Below the pieces are notes generated by a model. The model saw only the letters and a list, made by a program, of their open reading frames with translations, was not told the DNA's origin and searched no databases. DNA of 64,000 nt from Ideonella alba (lineage in GTDB: Bacteria > Pseudomonadota > Gammaproteobacteria > Burkholderiales > Burkholderiaceae_C), in the NCBI RefSeq assembly GCF_018069875.1, contig NZ_JAGQDF010000018.1:19602-83601 (forward strand). The letters run 5' to 3'. The translations under genes were made by a program, and so were the position numbers. Positions 52,461 through 62,455 of the stretch are shown piece by piece; positions within the stretch are counted from its first letter, which is position 1; the number at the start of each line of letters is the position of its first letter.

Positions 52461-53174
52461 ATGCTGGCCAAGCTGGCCCTGGGCCCGCTGCTGATCGCCC
52501 AGGGGCGCCAGGTGCGCCGCCAGGCACTGCGCCTGCCCGAGGCCGCCGGGCCGCGCAGCGGCGTGGCCGGGGAGGGCGCTGCACGCTGGCGTCTGCTGGT
52601 GCTGGGCGATTCCTCCGGCGCCGGGGTCGGTGTCGCGCACCAGGACCAGGCGCTGGCCGCGCCGCTGGCCGCCGCGCTGGCCGCACGTCTGGGTGGCGCC
52701 GTGGCCTGGCGCCTGCTGGCCACCACCGGCCACACCGCCGCCGATGCCTTGCAGGCGCTGCGCGAGGCCGAGCTGGCGCCGGCCGACCTGCTGGTCACCG
52801 CGCTGGGCGTGAACGACGCGGTGGGCCAGACCCGGCCGCAGCGTTTCGTCGCCACGCTGGACGCGATCCACGCCGAGGCCCAGGCCCGCTGCGGCGTGCG
52901 TTGCACGCTGCACAGCGCGCTGCCGCCGATGGGGCGCTTCCCGCTGCTGCCGCAGCCGCTGCGCTGGGTGATGGGGCGCGACGCCGCACGGCTGGACGCG
53001 GCCCTGGCACGCCACGTGGCGGGCCGAAGCGACCGCCGCCACGTGCCGCTGCCCGCAGTGCCCGCCGGGCCGCTGGACGGCTGGGTGGCCGAGGACGGTT
53101 TCCACCCCGGTCCGCGCGGCTACCCCGCGTGGGCGCAGGCGCTGGCCGAGGCGGGCGCCGCGGTGCTGCGCTGA
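52461..53174 (+). CDS. SGNH/GDSL-type hydrolase
   Basis: The 237-residue product carries the SGNH blocks: LGDSSGAG with the nucleophile Ser51, a TTGHTA Gly block, ALGVNDAVG with the Asn, and the C-terminal DGFHPG with the Asp-His pair. It is thus an esterase or lipase-like enzyme. The short N-terminus is hydrophobic (LAKLALGPLLIAQG) but has no clear cleavage site, so it may be cytoplasmic or membrane-anchored. It starts 2 bp after the enoyl-CoA hydratase stop, and its stop directly touches the stop of the convergent thioesterase gene. Confidence 0.88.
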   Translation: MLAKLALGPLLIAQGRQVRRQALRLPEAAGPRSGVAGEGAARWRLLVLGDSSGAGVGVAHQDQALAAPLAAALAARLGGAVAWRLLATTGHTAADALQALREAELAPADLLVTALGVNDAVGQTRPQRFVATLDAIHAEAQARCGVRCTLHSALPPMGRFPLLPQPLRWVMGRDAARLDAALARHVAGRSDRRHVPLPAVPAGPLDGWVAEDGFHPGPRGYPAWAQALAEAGAAVLR

Positions 53175-53621
53175 TCAGGCCGGTGGGTCCTTCGGGTCCT
53201 TGGGAATAGGCCGCGGCTGTCCCTGGCGGTCGATCGCTACGTAGGTCAGCGTGGCCTCGGTGACCTTGACGATGTGCGGATCGGCCGGGTTGCGCTCGGC
53301 ATAGACCTCGACATGCACGGTGACCGAGGTGTTGCCCACCCGCAGCACCTTGCCGTAGAAGCTCAGCAGGTCACCCACCGACACCGCCTGCTTGAAGATG
53401 AACTCGTTGACCGCGACGGTGGCGATGCGGCCACGGGCAATGCGCATCGGCAGCACCGCACCGGCCAGGTCCACCTGCGCCATGATCCAGCCGCCGAAGA
53501 TGTCGCCGTTGCCATTGGCGTCGGCCGGCATCGGCATCACCCGCATCACCAGCTCGCGGTCGGTGGGCAACTGGGTGCGCGGCGGCTGGGGCACACTGGC
53601 GGCTGCGGGGCTGTCGCTCAT
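53175..53621 (-). CDS. Acyl-CoA thioesterase, hot-dog fold (YciA-like)
   Basis: The 148-residue product (ATG 53619-53621) has the hot-dog thioesterase pattern: MRVMPMPADANGNGDIFGGWIMAQVDLAG, with the catalytic Asp in the NGNGDIFGG loop, then ARGRIATVAVNEFIFKQ and VSVGDLLSFYGKV. It hydrolyses acyl-CoA to acid and CoA and could relieve acyl-CoA build-up near this fatty-acid locus. It faces the ABC transporter gene across a 43-bp divergent gap. A longer frame up to 53732 has no support. Confidence 0.92.
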   Translation of the reverse strand: MSDSPAAASVPQPPRTQLPTDRELVMRVMPMPADANGNGDIFGGWIMAQVDLAGAVLPMRIARGRIATVAVNEFIFKQAVSVGDLLSFYGKVLRVGNTSVTVHVEVYAERNPADPHIVKVTEATLTYVAIDRQGQPRPIPKDPKDPPA

Positions 53622-53664
53622 CGGGGGTCCTGCGCTCAACAAAAAGTCCAGCCATTGTTCCACG

Positions 53665-55506
53665 ATGCGTCGCGCCGCTGCCCTGCCTGAACCCGCCGCC
53701 AGTCCTGGCGCCCCCCGCTCTGACTGGGCCACGCTCCAGCGCCTGCTGCCCTACCTGTGGGACTACCGCTGGCGGGTGGCGGCGGCCTTGGTCTTCCTGG
53801 TGGCGGCCAAGGCCGCCAACCTGGGCGTGCCGCTGCTGCTGAAGGAACTGGTGGACCAGCTGGCGCCGGGGCCGGTGGATGCGCGTGCGCTGCTGGTGGT
53901 GCCGGCCGGCCTGCTGGTGGCCTATGCGGCGCTGCGCCTGTCGACCAGCGTCTTCACCGAACTGCGCGAGCTGGTCTTCGCCCAGGCCACGCACGGCGCC
54001 AGCAAGCGCATCGCGCTGGAGGTGTTCCAGCACCTGCATGCGCTGAGTCTGCGCTTCCACCTGGAGCGCCAGACCGGCGGCCTGACGCGCGACATCGAGC
54101 GCGGCACCAAGGCGCTGCAGTCGCTGGTCAGCTACTCGCTCTACACCATCGTGCCCACCATCGTCGAGCTGGGTCTGGCGCTGCTGCTGCTGGGGGCCAA
54201 GTTCGACATGGGCTTCGTCGGCATCACGGTGGCGGCGCTGGTGGTCTACGTGGTCTTCACGGTCACCATCACCGAGTGGCGCACGCAGTTCCGCCGCCGC
54301 ATGAACGAGCTCGACAGCCGCGCCCACACCCGGGCGATCGACGCGCTGCTGAACTACGAGACCGTCAAGTACTTCAACAACGAGGGCTTCGAGGCGCAGC
54401 GCTACGACCAGGGCCTGGACGAGTACCGGCGCGCGCAGATCCAGTCGCAGAACTCGCTGTCGATGCTCAACACCGGGCAGCAGGCGATCATCGCGGTGTC
54501 GCTGCTGGCCATGCTCTGGCGCGCCACCAGCGGCGTGGTCGAGGGCCGGCTGACGCTGGGCGACCTGGTGCTGATCAACGCGCTGCTGATCCAGCTCTAC
54601 ATCCCGATGAACTTCCTGGGCGTGCTCTACCGCGAGGTCAAGCAGAGCCTGGCCGACCTGGACAAGATGTTCACGCTGCTGGCGCGCGAGCGCGAGGTGG
54701 CTGATGCGCCCGGCGCCGCCGCCTTGCAGGTCAGCGGCGCCACGGTGCGCTTCGAGGACGTGCACTTCGCGTATGACCCGGCGCGGCCCATCCTGCACGG
54801 CGTGAGCTTCGAGATCCCGGCGGGCCGCACGGTGGCGGTGGTGGGCGCCAGCGGCGCGGGCAAGAGCACGCTCTCGCGGCTGCTGTACCGCTTCTATGAC
54901 GTGGGCAGTGGCCGCATCACGATCGACGGCCAGGACATCCGCAGCGTCACCCAGGACAGCCTGCGCCGGGCGATCGGCATCGTGCCGCAGGACACCGTGC
55001 TGTTCAACGACACCGTGGCCTACAACATCGGCTATGGCCGCACCGGCGCCACCCGCGAGGAGATCGAGGCCGCGGCGCGCGCCGCCCACATCCACGACTT
55101 CATCATCGCCCAGCCCAAGGGCTACGACACCGTGGTGGGCGAGCGCGGCCTGAAGCTCAGCGGTGGCGAGAAGCAGCGCGTGGCCATCGCCCGCACGCTG
55201 CTGAAGAACCCGCCGGTGCTGGTCTTCGACGAGGCCACCTCGGCGCTGGACTCGGCCAACGAGCGGGCCATTCAGGCCGAGCTGCGCAGCGCCTCGCAGG
55301 GCAAGACCACGCTGGTCATCGCCCACCGACTGTCCACCGTGGTGCAGGCGCACGAGATCCTGGTGATGGACGCCGGCCACATCGTCGAGCGTGGCACCCA
55401 CGAGGCCCTGCTGGCCGCCGGCGGGCGCTATGCTCGGATGTGGGCATTGCAGCACCGCCGACCCGAGGACACCGCGCAGGACCCCCATGGACACCAAGTG
55501 GCTTGA
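53665..55506 (+). CDS. Atm1/HMT-type ABC exporter (fused permease and ATPase)
   Basis: The 613-residue product has a six-helix type I exporter membrane domain (about 25-330), with LHALSLRFHLERQTGGLTRDIERG and ALLNYETVKYFNNE, motifs shared with mitochondrial Atm1 and bacterial heavy-metal/glutathione exporters. The ATPase domain (about 365-600) has Walker A GASGAGKST, the LSGGEKQRVAIAR signature and VLVFDEATSALD. It should export a glutathione conjugate, Fe/S-related compound or metal complex; the substrate is inferred. Its end overlaps the LysR gene by 20 bp. Confidence 0.9.
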   Translation: MRRAAALPEPAASPGAPRSDWATLQRLLPYLWDYRWRVAAALVFLVAAKAANLGVPLLLKELVDQLAPGPVDARALLVVPAGLLVAYAALRLSTSVFTELRELVFAQATHGASKRIALEVFQHLHALSLRFHLERQTGGLTRDIERGTKALQSLVSYSLYTIVPTIVELGLALLLLGAKFDMGFVGITVAALVVYVVFTVTITEWRTQFRRRMNELDSRAHTRAIDALLNYETVKYFNNEGFEAQRYDQGLDEYRRAQIQSQNSLSMLNTGQQAIIAVSLLAMLWRATSGVVEGRLTLGDLVLINALLIQLYIPMNFLGVLYREVKQSLADLDKMFTLLAREREVADAPGAAALQVSGATVRFEDVHFAYDPARPILHGVSFEIPAGRTVAVVGASGAGKSTLSRLLYRFYDVGSGRITIDGQDIRSVTQDSLRRAIGIVPQDTVLFNDTVAYNIGYGRTGATREEIEAAARAAHIHDFIIAQPKGYDTVVGERGLKLSGGEKQRVAIARTLLKNPPVLVFDEATSALDSANERAIQAELRSASQGKTTLVIAHRLSTVVQAHEILVMDAGHIVERGTHEALLAAGGRYARMWALQHRRPEDTAQDPHGHQVA

Positions 55507-56413
55507 GGACTTCGTCAGCCTGGCCGAGACGCGCAGCTTCTCGCGCTCGGCGCAGGCGCGCCATGTCACGCAGCCGGCCTTCTCACGGCGCATCCAGGCG
55601 CTGGAGGCCTGGGCCGGCATCGACCTGGTCGACCGCTCGTCCTACCCCACCCGCCTGACGCCGGCCGGCGAGACCTTCCTGGCCCAGGCGCTGGAGATCC
55701 TGAATGCCTTGCAGGCCACGCGCAGCATGATGCGCAGCCACCAGGCGGCCGACCAGGACATGGTGGAGTTCGCGGTGCCGCACACCATGGCCTTCACCTT
55801 CTTCCCGCACTGGCTGATGGACCTGCGCCAGCGCTTCGGGGCGATCAAGAGCCGGCTCTCGGCGATGAACGTGCACGACGCGGTGATCCGCCTCACCGAA
55901 GGCAGCTGCGACCTGCTGATCGCCTACCACCACCCCACCCAGCCGCTGCAGCTGAGCTCCGACCGCTATGAGATGCTGAGCCTGGGCCACGAGACGCTGG
56001 CGCCCTATGCCAAGGCCGATGCCGCGGGGCAGCCGATGTTCCGCCTGCCGGGTCGGCCCGGCGCGCCAGTGCCCTTTCTCAGCTACGCCCAGGGCGCCTA
56101 CATGGCGCGCATCGTCGAGCAGATCATCAAGCTCGCCCCGGCGCCGCTGCACCTGGACGCCATCTATGAGACCGACATGGCCGAGGGCCTGAAGGCGATG
56201 GCGCTGGAAGGCCACGGCCTGGCCTTCCTGCCGGCCAGCTCGGTGCGCAAGGAACTGCGCGCGCGGCGCCTGGTGGCGGCCGGTCCGGCCGAGTACGAGC
56301 TGACGATGGAGGTGCGCATCTACCGCGAGCGCCCCAGCGGCGCCCGGCACGCCAAACCGGTGGCCGAGGAGTTGTGGAACTTCCTGAAGGCGCGCGGTGA
56401 CGCGCTGGAATGA
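55487..56413 (+). CDS. LysR-type regulator resembling HypT/YjiE
   Basis: The 308-residue product has an N-terminal winged helix (about 3-62) with WLEDFVSLAETRSFSRSAQARHVTQPAFSRRIQALE, close in pattern to the hypochlorite-responsive regulator HypT (YjiE), and a C-terminal ligand-binding domain. The start ATG lies inside the end of the ABC exporter gene and its own end overlaps the sensor kinase by 17 bp, so it may be part of one transcription unit. Whether it regulates the exporter, the transporter operon or something else is open. Confidence 0.88.
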   Translation: MDTKWLEDFVSLAETRSFSRSAQARHVTQPAFSRRIQALEAWAGIDLVDRSSYPTRLTPAGETFLAQALEILNALQATRSMMRSHQAADQDMVEFAVPHTMAFTFFPHWLMDLRQRFGAIKSRLSAMNVHDAVIRLTEGSCDLLIAYHHPTQPLQLSSDRYEMLSLGHETLAPYAKADAAGQPMFRLPGRPGAPVPFLSYAQGAYMARIVEQIIKLAPAPLHLDAIYETDMAEGLKAMALEGHGLAFLPASSVRKELRARRLVAAGPAEYELTMEVRIYRERPSGARHAKPVAEELWNFLKARGDALE

Positions 56414-58252
56414 GCTGACGCAGAGCTGGGGACGTCCCCCGGGCCGGCGCGGCGTGGGCGTGCTGCTGCTGGCCCTGGCCCTGGTGGGCGCCGCCGCCTG
56501 GGCCGGCTACGCGGCCAGCACGCGCCGCGGCACCGATGCCCTGCGCGCCGAGGCCAAGCACCAGCTGGACCTGTTCGCCAGCGTGGTGCAAGGCATGGTG
56601 CGCCGCCTGGAGTACGTGCCCGCCACGCTGCAGTTGCACCCCGACGTGCTGGCGCTGCTGCGTCAGCCGGCCGATGCCGCGCGCCAGCAGGCGGCGGGCG
56701 ACTACCTGCGCCGCCTCAATGCCCACCTGGGCAGCGCCTCGGTGCATGTGCTGGACGCCTCGGGCCGGGTCATCGGCGCCAGCGACCCGGCGCTGCTGGA
56801 CGAGGACCTGTCCTTCCGGCCCTACTTCCAGGAGGCCATGGCCGGGCGGGTGGGGCGCCACTTCGCGATCGGCCTGCGCGACGGCGTGCCGGGCTACTAC
56901 GTCTCGCACCCGGTGCACGACGGTGCGCGGGTGATCGGCGTGGCGGTGCTGAAGATCGGTCTGGGCCCGGTGGACCAGGCCTGGGCCCTGCTGGAGGCGC
57001 CAGCGCTGCTGGCCGATTCCAACCAGGTGGTGGTGCTGTCCTCGCAGCCGCAGTGGCGCTACACCGCCCTGGCCGAGCTGCCGCCGGAGCGGCAGAGCGA
57101 CGTGCGGGCGACCCGCCTGTATGGCGACCAGCCGATCCGGCGCCTGCCGCTGCAGGTGGACCTGCGCATCGACGAGGACAGCCAGATCGTCGAAGGCGTG
57201 CTGCCCGAAGGCCTGCGGGGCAATGGCGAGCGCGGCCTGGCGCGCGAGATGCTGGTGCTGGGCCGCACGCTCGACGGCATGGACTGGCGCCTGCTGATGT
57301 TCACCGACCTGCGTCCGGTGCGCCAGGATGCGGTGCAGGCCGGTCTGCTGGCGGGGGTCAGCACCGCCTTCGTGCTGGCGCTGGCGGTGGTCTATGGCCA
57401 GCGTCGGCGCATCACGCGGCAGAAGCTGCGCGCCCACCACGAGCTGGAAACCCAGGTGGCGGCGCGCACCCAGGCGCTGTCCGAGGCCAACGAGCGCCTG
57501 CGCACCGCGGTGGCCGAGCGCCAGCAGGCCGAGCAGACCCTGCGCCGCGCCCAGGACGAGCTGGTGCACGCCGGCAAGATGGCCGCGCTGGGCCAGCTGG
57601 CCACCGGCATCACCCACGAGCTGACACAGCCGCTGGGGGCGATCCGCACGCTGTCGGCCAACGCGGTGGAGTTCATGCGCCGCGGCGAGCACGGCGTGGC
57701 CGCCGACAACCTGGGCATCATGGCGCGGCTGGCCGACCAGATGGGCGCCATCATCGAGCCGCTCAAGGGCTTTGCGCGCAAGTCGCAGGCGCGGCCGCAG
57801 GCCAGCGACGTGGCGCAGGCGGTGCGCCATGCGCTGTTCCTCTACGACCAGCGGCTGCGCCGCGAGGCGGTCGAGGTGATCGACCTCACGGTGCCGGGTG
57901 CGGCGCTGGCCTGGTGCGACCCGAACCGCCTGGAGCAGGTGCTGGTCAACCTGATCGGCAACGCCTTGGACGCGATGCGCGACGCGCCCACCCGCCGCCT
58001 GTGGATCGCCGCCGAGCTGCAGGACGGGCAGGCGAGGATCCAGGTGCGCGACAGCGGCCCCGGCATCAGTGCCGAGGTGCTGGCGCACCTGTTCGAGCCC
58101 TTCTTCAGCACCAAGGAAGCCGGCGTCGGCCTGGGCCTGGGCCTGGCGATCTCGCGCGACATCGCCCGCGAGGCCGGCGGCGAGCTCAGCGCCGACAATC
58201 ACGCCGACGGCGGCGCCTGCTTCACCCTGCGCCTGCCGCTGCCGCCCACCCC

Positions 58253-58256
<4 letters not shown>
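56397..58256 (+). CDS. DctB-type sensor histidine kinase
   Basis: The 619-residue product (GTG start at 56397, within the LysR end) has two membrane segments (about 20-42 and 318-338) around a periplasmic double-PAS-like sensor domain with the FRPYFQEAMAG...GYYVSHPV motif typical of DctB. A coiled linker follows. The kinase core has the H-box GITHELTQPLGAI with His407, an N-box LINLIGNALDAM-type segment, and G boxes DSGPGIS and GLGLGLAISR. It probably senses an extracellular C4/C5 dicarboxylate or acidic amino acid and phosphorylates the next gene product, whose ATG overlaps its stop. Confidence 0.93.
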
Positions 58257-59593
<1,337 letters not shown>

Positions 59594-59596
59594 CGA

Positions 59597-59641
59597 ACGG
59601 AAATCCGTACGCCGCGACGGCAGCGGCGCACGGGTTTCCGT
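59597..59641. promoter_or_regulatory. Paired dyads: likely activator sites, also a long hairpin
   Basis: ACGGAAATCCGT (59597-59608) and ACGGGTTTCCGT (59630-59641) share the form ACGG-N4-CCGT, each itself a dyad. Together the two 19-base arms (59597-59615 and 59623-59641) pair at 17 of 19 positions around a 7-base loop. They lie about 80-120 bp upstream of the sigma-54 promoter, the usual place for activator binding. As RNA the hairpin could also end the kinase/regulator transcript, though no U-tract follows. Confidence 0.6.
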
Positions 59642-59718
59642 ACGCCAGCCCCGTCGCAGCCGCGGGCGCGGCGGGCTTTCTTGTGGTGCGACAAGCACTT
59701 GCACCGCGTTGCTGGTCC

Positions 59719-59734
59719 TGGCACGCCATCTGCA
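59719..59734 (+). promoter_or_regulatory. Predicted sigma-54 promoter of the amino acid transporter operon
   Basis: TGGCACGCCATCTGCA matches the sigma-54 consensus TGGCACG-N4-TTGCA with a single mismatch (C for T) and exact GG/GC spacing. Transcription would start near 59745. It lies directly downstream of a sigma-54 activator gene and upstream of the transporter it probably controls. Confidence 0.75.
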
Positions 59735-59745
59735 AGAGACTGGGC

Positions 59746-60669
59746 ATGTGGATCCGCCGCGTTGCCATGCACCTGGGCCTGTCTGCCATCCTGGCGGTCG
59801 GGTCGCTGGGCGCCTGGGCGGCGCCGGGTGCGGCCTCGGCCCCGCTGCGCGGCGGCACGCTGGGCCGCATCGCCGAGACCGGCACGATCAACCTGGGCCA
59901 CCGCGAATCCTCGGTGCCCTTCTCCTACTACGACGGCAAGCGCCAGGTGGTGGGCTATGCGCACGAGCTGATGCTGCGCGTGGTCGACGAGATCAAGGCC
60001 GAGCTGAAGCTGCCTGCGCTGACGCTGCGCCTGGTGCCGGTGACCTCGCAGAACCGCATCCCGCTGGTGATGGACGGCACGGTGGACCTGGAATGCGGCT
60101 CGACCTCCAACACCGCCGAGCGGGGCCGCCAGGTGGCCTTCTCCACCTCCTTCTTCGTCATCGGCACGCGGCTGCTGGTGCGCCGCGGCTCGCCGATCAA
60201 GGATTTCCCGGACCTGGTGGGCCGCAAGGTGGTGGTCACCGCCGGCACCACCTCCGAGCGGCTGTTGCGCCAATGGAGCGAGCAGCCGGGCCGCAAGGTG
60301 CAGCTGCTGGCCGCGCGCGACCACGACGACGCCTTCCGGGTGCTGGAGTCCGGCCAGGTCGATGCGCTGATGCTGGACGATGCGCTGCTCTTCGGCGAGC
60401 GCGCCAAGGCCGCCCGCCCCGACGACTGGGTGATCACCGGCACGCCGATGTCGCAGGAGGCCTATGGCTGCATGATGCGGCTGGGCGACCCGGCGTTCAA
60501 GGCGGTGGTTGACCGCGCACTGACCCGCCTGCTGCAATCGGGCGAGGCCATGTCGATCTACACACGCTGGTTCCAGCGGCCGATCCCGCCGCGCCAGCTG
60601 AACCTCGATTTCCCGCCGTCCGAGGCGCTGCAACAGCTTTTCCGCCGGCCGAGCGACCAGCCCCTGTAG
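59746..60669 (+). CDS. Amino acid ABC transporter binding protein, GltI-like, first copy
   Basis: The 307-residue product (ATG 59746) has a signal peptide (WIRRVAMHLGLSAILAVGSLGAWA) and a type 3 periplasmic binding fold with INLGHRESSVPFSY, VTSQNRIPLVMDGTVDLECGS and a C-terminal YTRWFQRPIPP. It should bind glutamate or aspartate in the periplasm. The predicted sigma-54 start near 59745 leaves almost no leader for the ATG at 59746, so an in-frame ATG at 59767 is a real alternative. A second, divergent copy follows 45 bp downstream. Confidence 0.88.
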   Translation: MWIRRVAMHLGLSAILAVGSLGAWAAPGAASAPLRGGTLGRIAETGTINLGHRESSVPFSYYDGKRQVVGYAHELMLRVVDEIKAELKLPALTLRLVPVTSQNRIPLVMDGTVDLECGSTSNTAERGRQVAFSTSFFVIGTRLLVRRGSPIKDFPDLVGRKVVVTAGTTSERLLRQWSEQPGRKVQLLAARDHDDAFRVLESGQVDALMLDDALLFGERAKAARPDDWVITGTPMSQEAYGCMMRLGDPAFKAVVDRALTRLLQSGEAMSIYTRWFQRPIPPRQLNLDFPPSEALQQLFRRPSDQPL

Positions 60670-60714
60670 GGCTGGCGAACGGTCTCTTCAACCCTCCCCG
60701 ATGATGGAGTCGTG

Positions 60715-61638
60715 ATGTCCCACCAATCCTCCCCCCTGCGCCGTGGTCTGCTGGCCGCCGCTGCGCTGACCGTGTTCGCGGTCGGCGCCCAGGCGCAGAG
60801 CAGCGACACCCTGAAGAAGATCAAGGACAGCGGCTCGATCACGCTGGGCGTGCGCGAGTCGTCCGGCGCGCTGGCCTACACGCTGGGCAATGGCAAGTAC
60901 GTCGGCTTCCACACCGAGATGGCCGAGCGCGTCGTGGCCGCGCTGCGTCGCCAGCTGGGCATGAGCGAGATCTCGGTCAAGTACCAGCCCGTGACCTCGC
61001 AGAACCGCATCCCGCTGGTGCAGAACGGCACGGTGGACCTGGAGTGCGGCTCCACCACCAACAACAGCGCACGCCAGAAGGACGTGGCCTTCGCGGTCAC
61101 CACCTACGTCGAGGAAGTGCGCATCGCCGTCAAGGCCAACTCGGGCATCACCTCGATCGCCCAGCTGGCCGGCAAGAACGTCGCCACCACCACCGGCACC
61201 ACCAGTGTGCAGACGCTGCGCAAGCATGAGAAGGCCAACGGCGTCGACTTCAAGGAGGTCTTCGGCAAGGACCACGCCGACAGCTTCCTGCTGCTGGAAA
61301 GCGGCCGCGCCGATGCCTTCGTGATGGACGGCCAGATCCTGGCCGGCAACATCAGCAAGTCCAAGGCCCCGGCCGACTACAAGATCGTCGGCGAGGTGCT
61401 GTCGGTCGAGCCCATCGCCTGCATGCTGCGCAAGGACGACCCGGCCTTCAAGAAGGCGGTGGACGACGCCATCATCGCGATGATGAAGAACGGCGACCTG
61501 GCCAAGATGTACGACAAGTGGTTCATGCAGCCGATCCCGCCGGCCAACGTGCCGGTCGGTCTGGCGCTGTCGCAGGCCACCAAGGACGCCTGGGCCAACC
61601 CGAACGACAAGCCGATGGAAGCCTACGCGAAGAAGTGA
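60715..61638 (+). CDS. gltI: Glutamate/aspartate ABC transporter binding protein GltI
   Basis: The 307-residue product has a signal peptide (LLAAAALTVFAVGAQAQ, cleaved near 26) and the GltI pattern: LKKIKDSGSITLGVRESSGALAY, VTSQNRIPLVQNGTVDLECGSTTNN, AGKNVATTTGTTSVQTL and YDKWFMQPIPP. I start it at the ATG at 60715 because GGAG lies five bases before it. The block VTSQNRIPLV is shared with the gene before. It should deliver glutamate or aspartate to the GltJ-GltK-GltL transporter encoded next. Confidence 0.92.
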   Translation: MSHQSSPLRRGLLAAAALTVFAVGAQAQSSDTLKKIKDSGSITLGVRESSGALAYTLGNGKYVGFHTEMAERVVAALRRQLGMSEISVKYQPVTSQNRIPLVQNGTVDLECGSTTNNSARQKDVAFAVTTYVEEVRIAVKANSGITSIAQLAGKNVATTTGTTSVQTLRKHEKANGVDFKEVFGKDHADSFLLLESGRADAFVMDGQILAGNISKSKAPADYKIVGEVLSVEPIACMLRKDDPAFKKAVDDAIIAMMKNGDLAKMYDKWFMQPIPPANVPVGLALSQATKDAWANPNDKPMEAYAKK

Positions 61639-61650
61639 TCGCGGCCTGAT

Positions 61651-61683
61651 GGGCGGGCATGGGGCCACTGACCCCGCCCGCCC
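61651..61683 (+). terminator. Stem-loop between gltI and gltJ
   Basis: GGGCGGG (61651-61657) pairs with CCCGCCC (61677-61683), and GGGG (61661-61664) with CCCC (61672-61675), around the loop CCACTGA. Such stem-loops between binding-protein and permease genes usually stabilise or attenuate the transcript so that the binding protein is made in excess. There is no U-tract. Confidence 0.5.
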
Positions 61684-61713
61684 CCTGTGAATGACCCGAG
61701 GAGGAGGCCCGAC

Positions 61714-62454
61714 GTGGCGACCTGGGATTGGCAGGTGTTCTGCAAGAACACCATCGACGGTGAGGTAGTCGAGCGCTGCTTTGGCAGCAACGGCGACATC
61801 ACCTACCTGGACTGGCTGCTGTCGGCCTGGGGCTGGACCTTGTCCGTGGCGCTGCTGGCGCTGGTGGTGGCGCTGGTCGTGGGTTCGCTGATCGGCATCC
61901 TGCGTACCGTGCCCAGCCGCTGGCTGTCGGGCTTCGGCAATGCCTGGACCGAACTGTTCCGCAACATTCCGCTGCTGGTGCAGATCTTCCTGTGGTACCA
62001 CGTGGTGCCCTCGATCATCGCGCCGCTGAAGGACGTGCCGCCCTTCGTGCTGGTGGTGCTGGGCCTGGGATTCTTCACCTCGGCGCGGGTGTCCGAGCAG
62101 GTCAAGGCCGGCATCGAGAGCATTCCGCGCGGCCAGCGCTATGCCGGCTTGGCCATGGGCCTGACGCTGGCGCAGACCTACCGCTATGTGCTGCTGCCGC
62201 GGGCCTTTCGCATCGTCATCCCGCCGCTGACCAGCGAGAGCATGAACATCATCAAGAACTCCTCGGTCGCTTTCGCGGTGAGCATTGCCGAGCTGACGCA
62301 GTTCGCGATGCAGGCGCAGGAGGAAACCTCGCGCGGCATCGAGATCTACCTGGCGGTCACCGGCCTGTATTTCATCTCGGCCTTCGCCATCAACCGCATC
62401 GCCATGGTGATCGAGCGCAAGTCGCAGGTGCCGGGCATGCTGGGGGCACGCTGA
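61714..62454 (+). CDS. gltJ: Glutamate/aspartate ABC transporter permease GltJ
   Basis: The 246-residue product starts at the GTG at 61714, with GAGGAGG six bases before it; an upstream ATG at 61687 lacks a site. It has a short polar N-terminus with CFGSNGDITYLDWLLSAWGWT, as in GltJ, then about five membrane helices and the EAA-type loop VKAGIESIPRGQRYAGLAMG that contacts the ATPase. The His/Glu/Gln permease motifs (ELFRNIPLLVQIF) are clear. It pairs with GltK as a heterodimer in the inner membrane. Confidence 0.93.
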   Translation: MATWDWQVFCKNTIDGEVVERCFGSNGDITYLDWLLSAWGWTLSVALLALVVALVVGSLIGILRTVPSRWLSGFGNAWTELFRNIPLLVQIFLWYHVVPSIIAPLKDVPPFVLVVLGLGFFTSARVSEQVKAGIESIPRGQRYAGLAMGLTLAQTYRYVLLPRAFRIVIPPLTSESMNIIKNSSVAFAVSIAELTQFAMQAQEETSRGIEIYLAVTGLYFISAFAINRIAMVIERKSQVPGMLGAR

Positions 62455-62455
62455 G

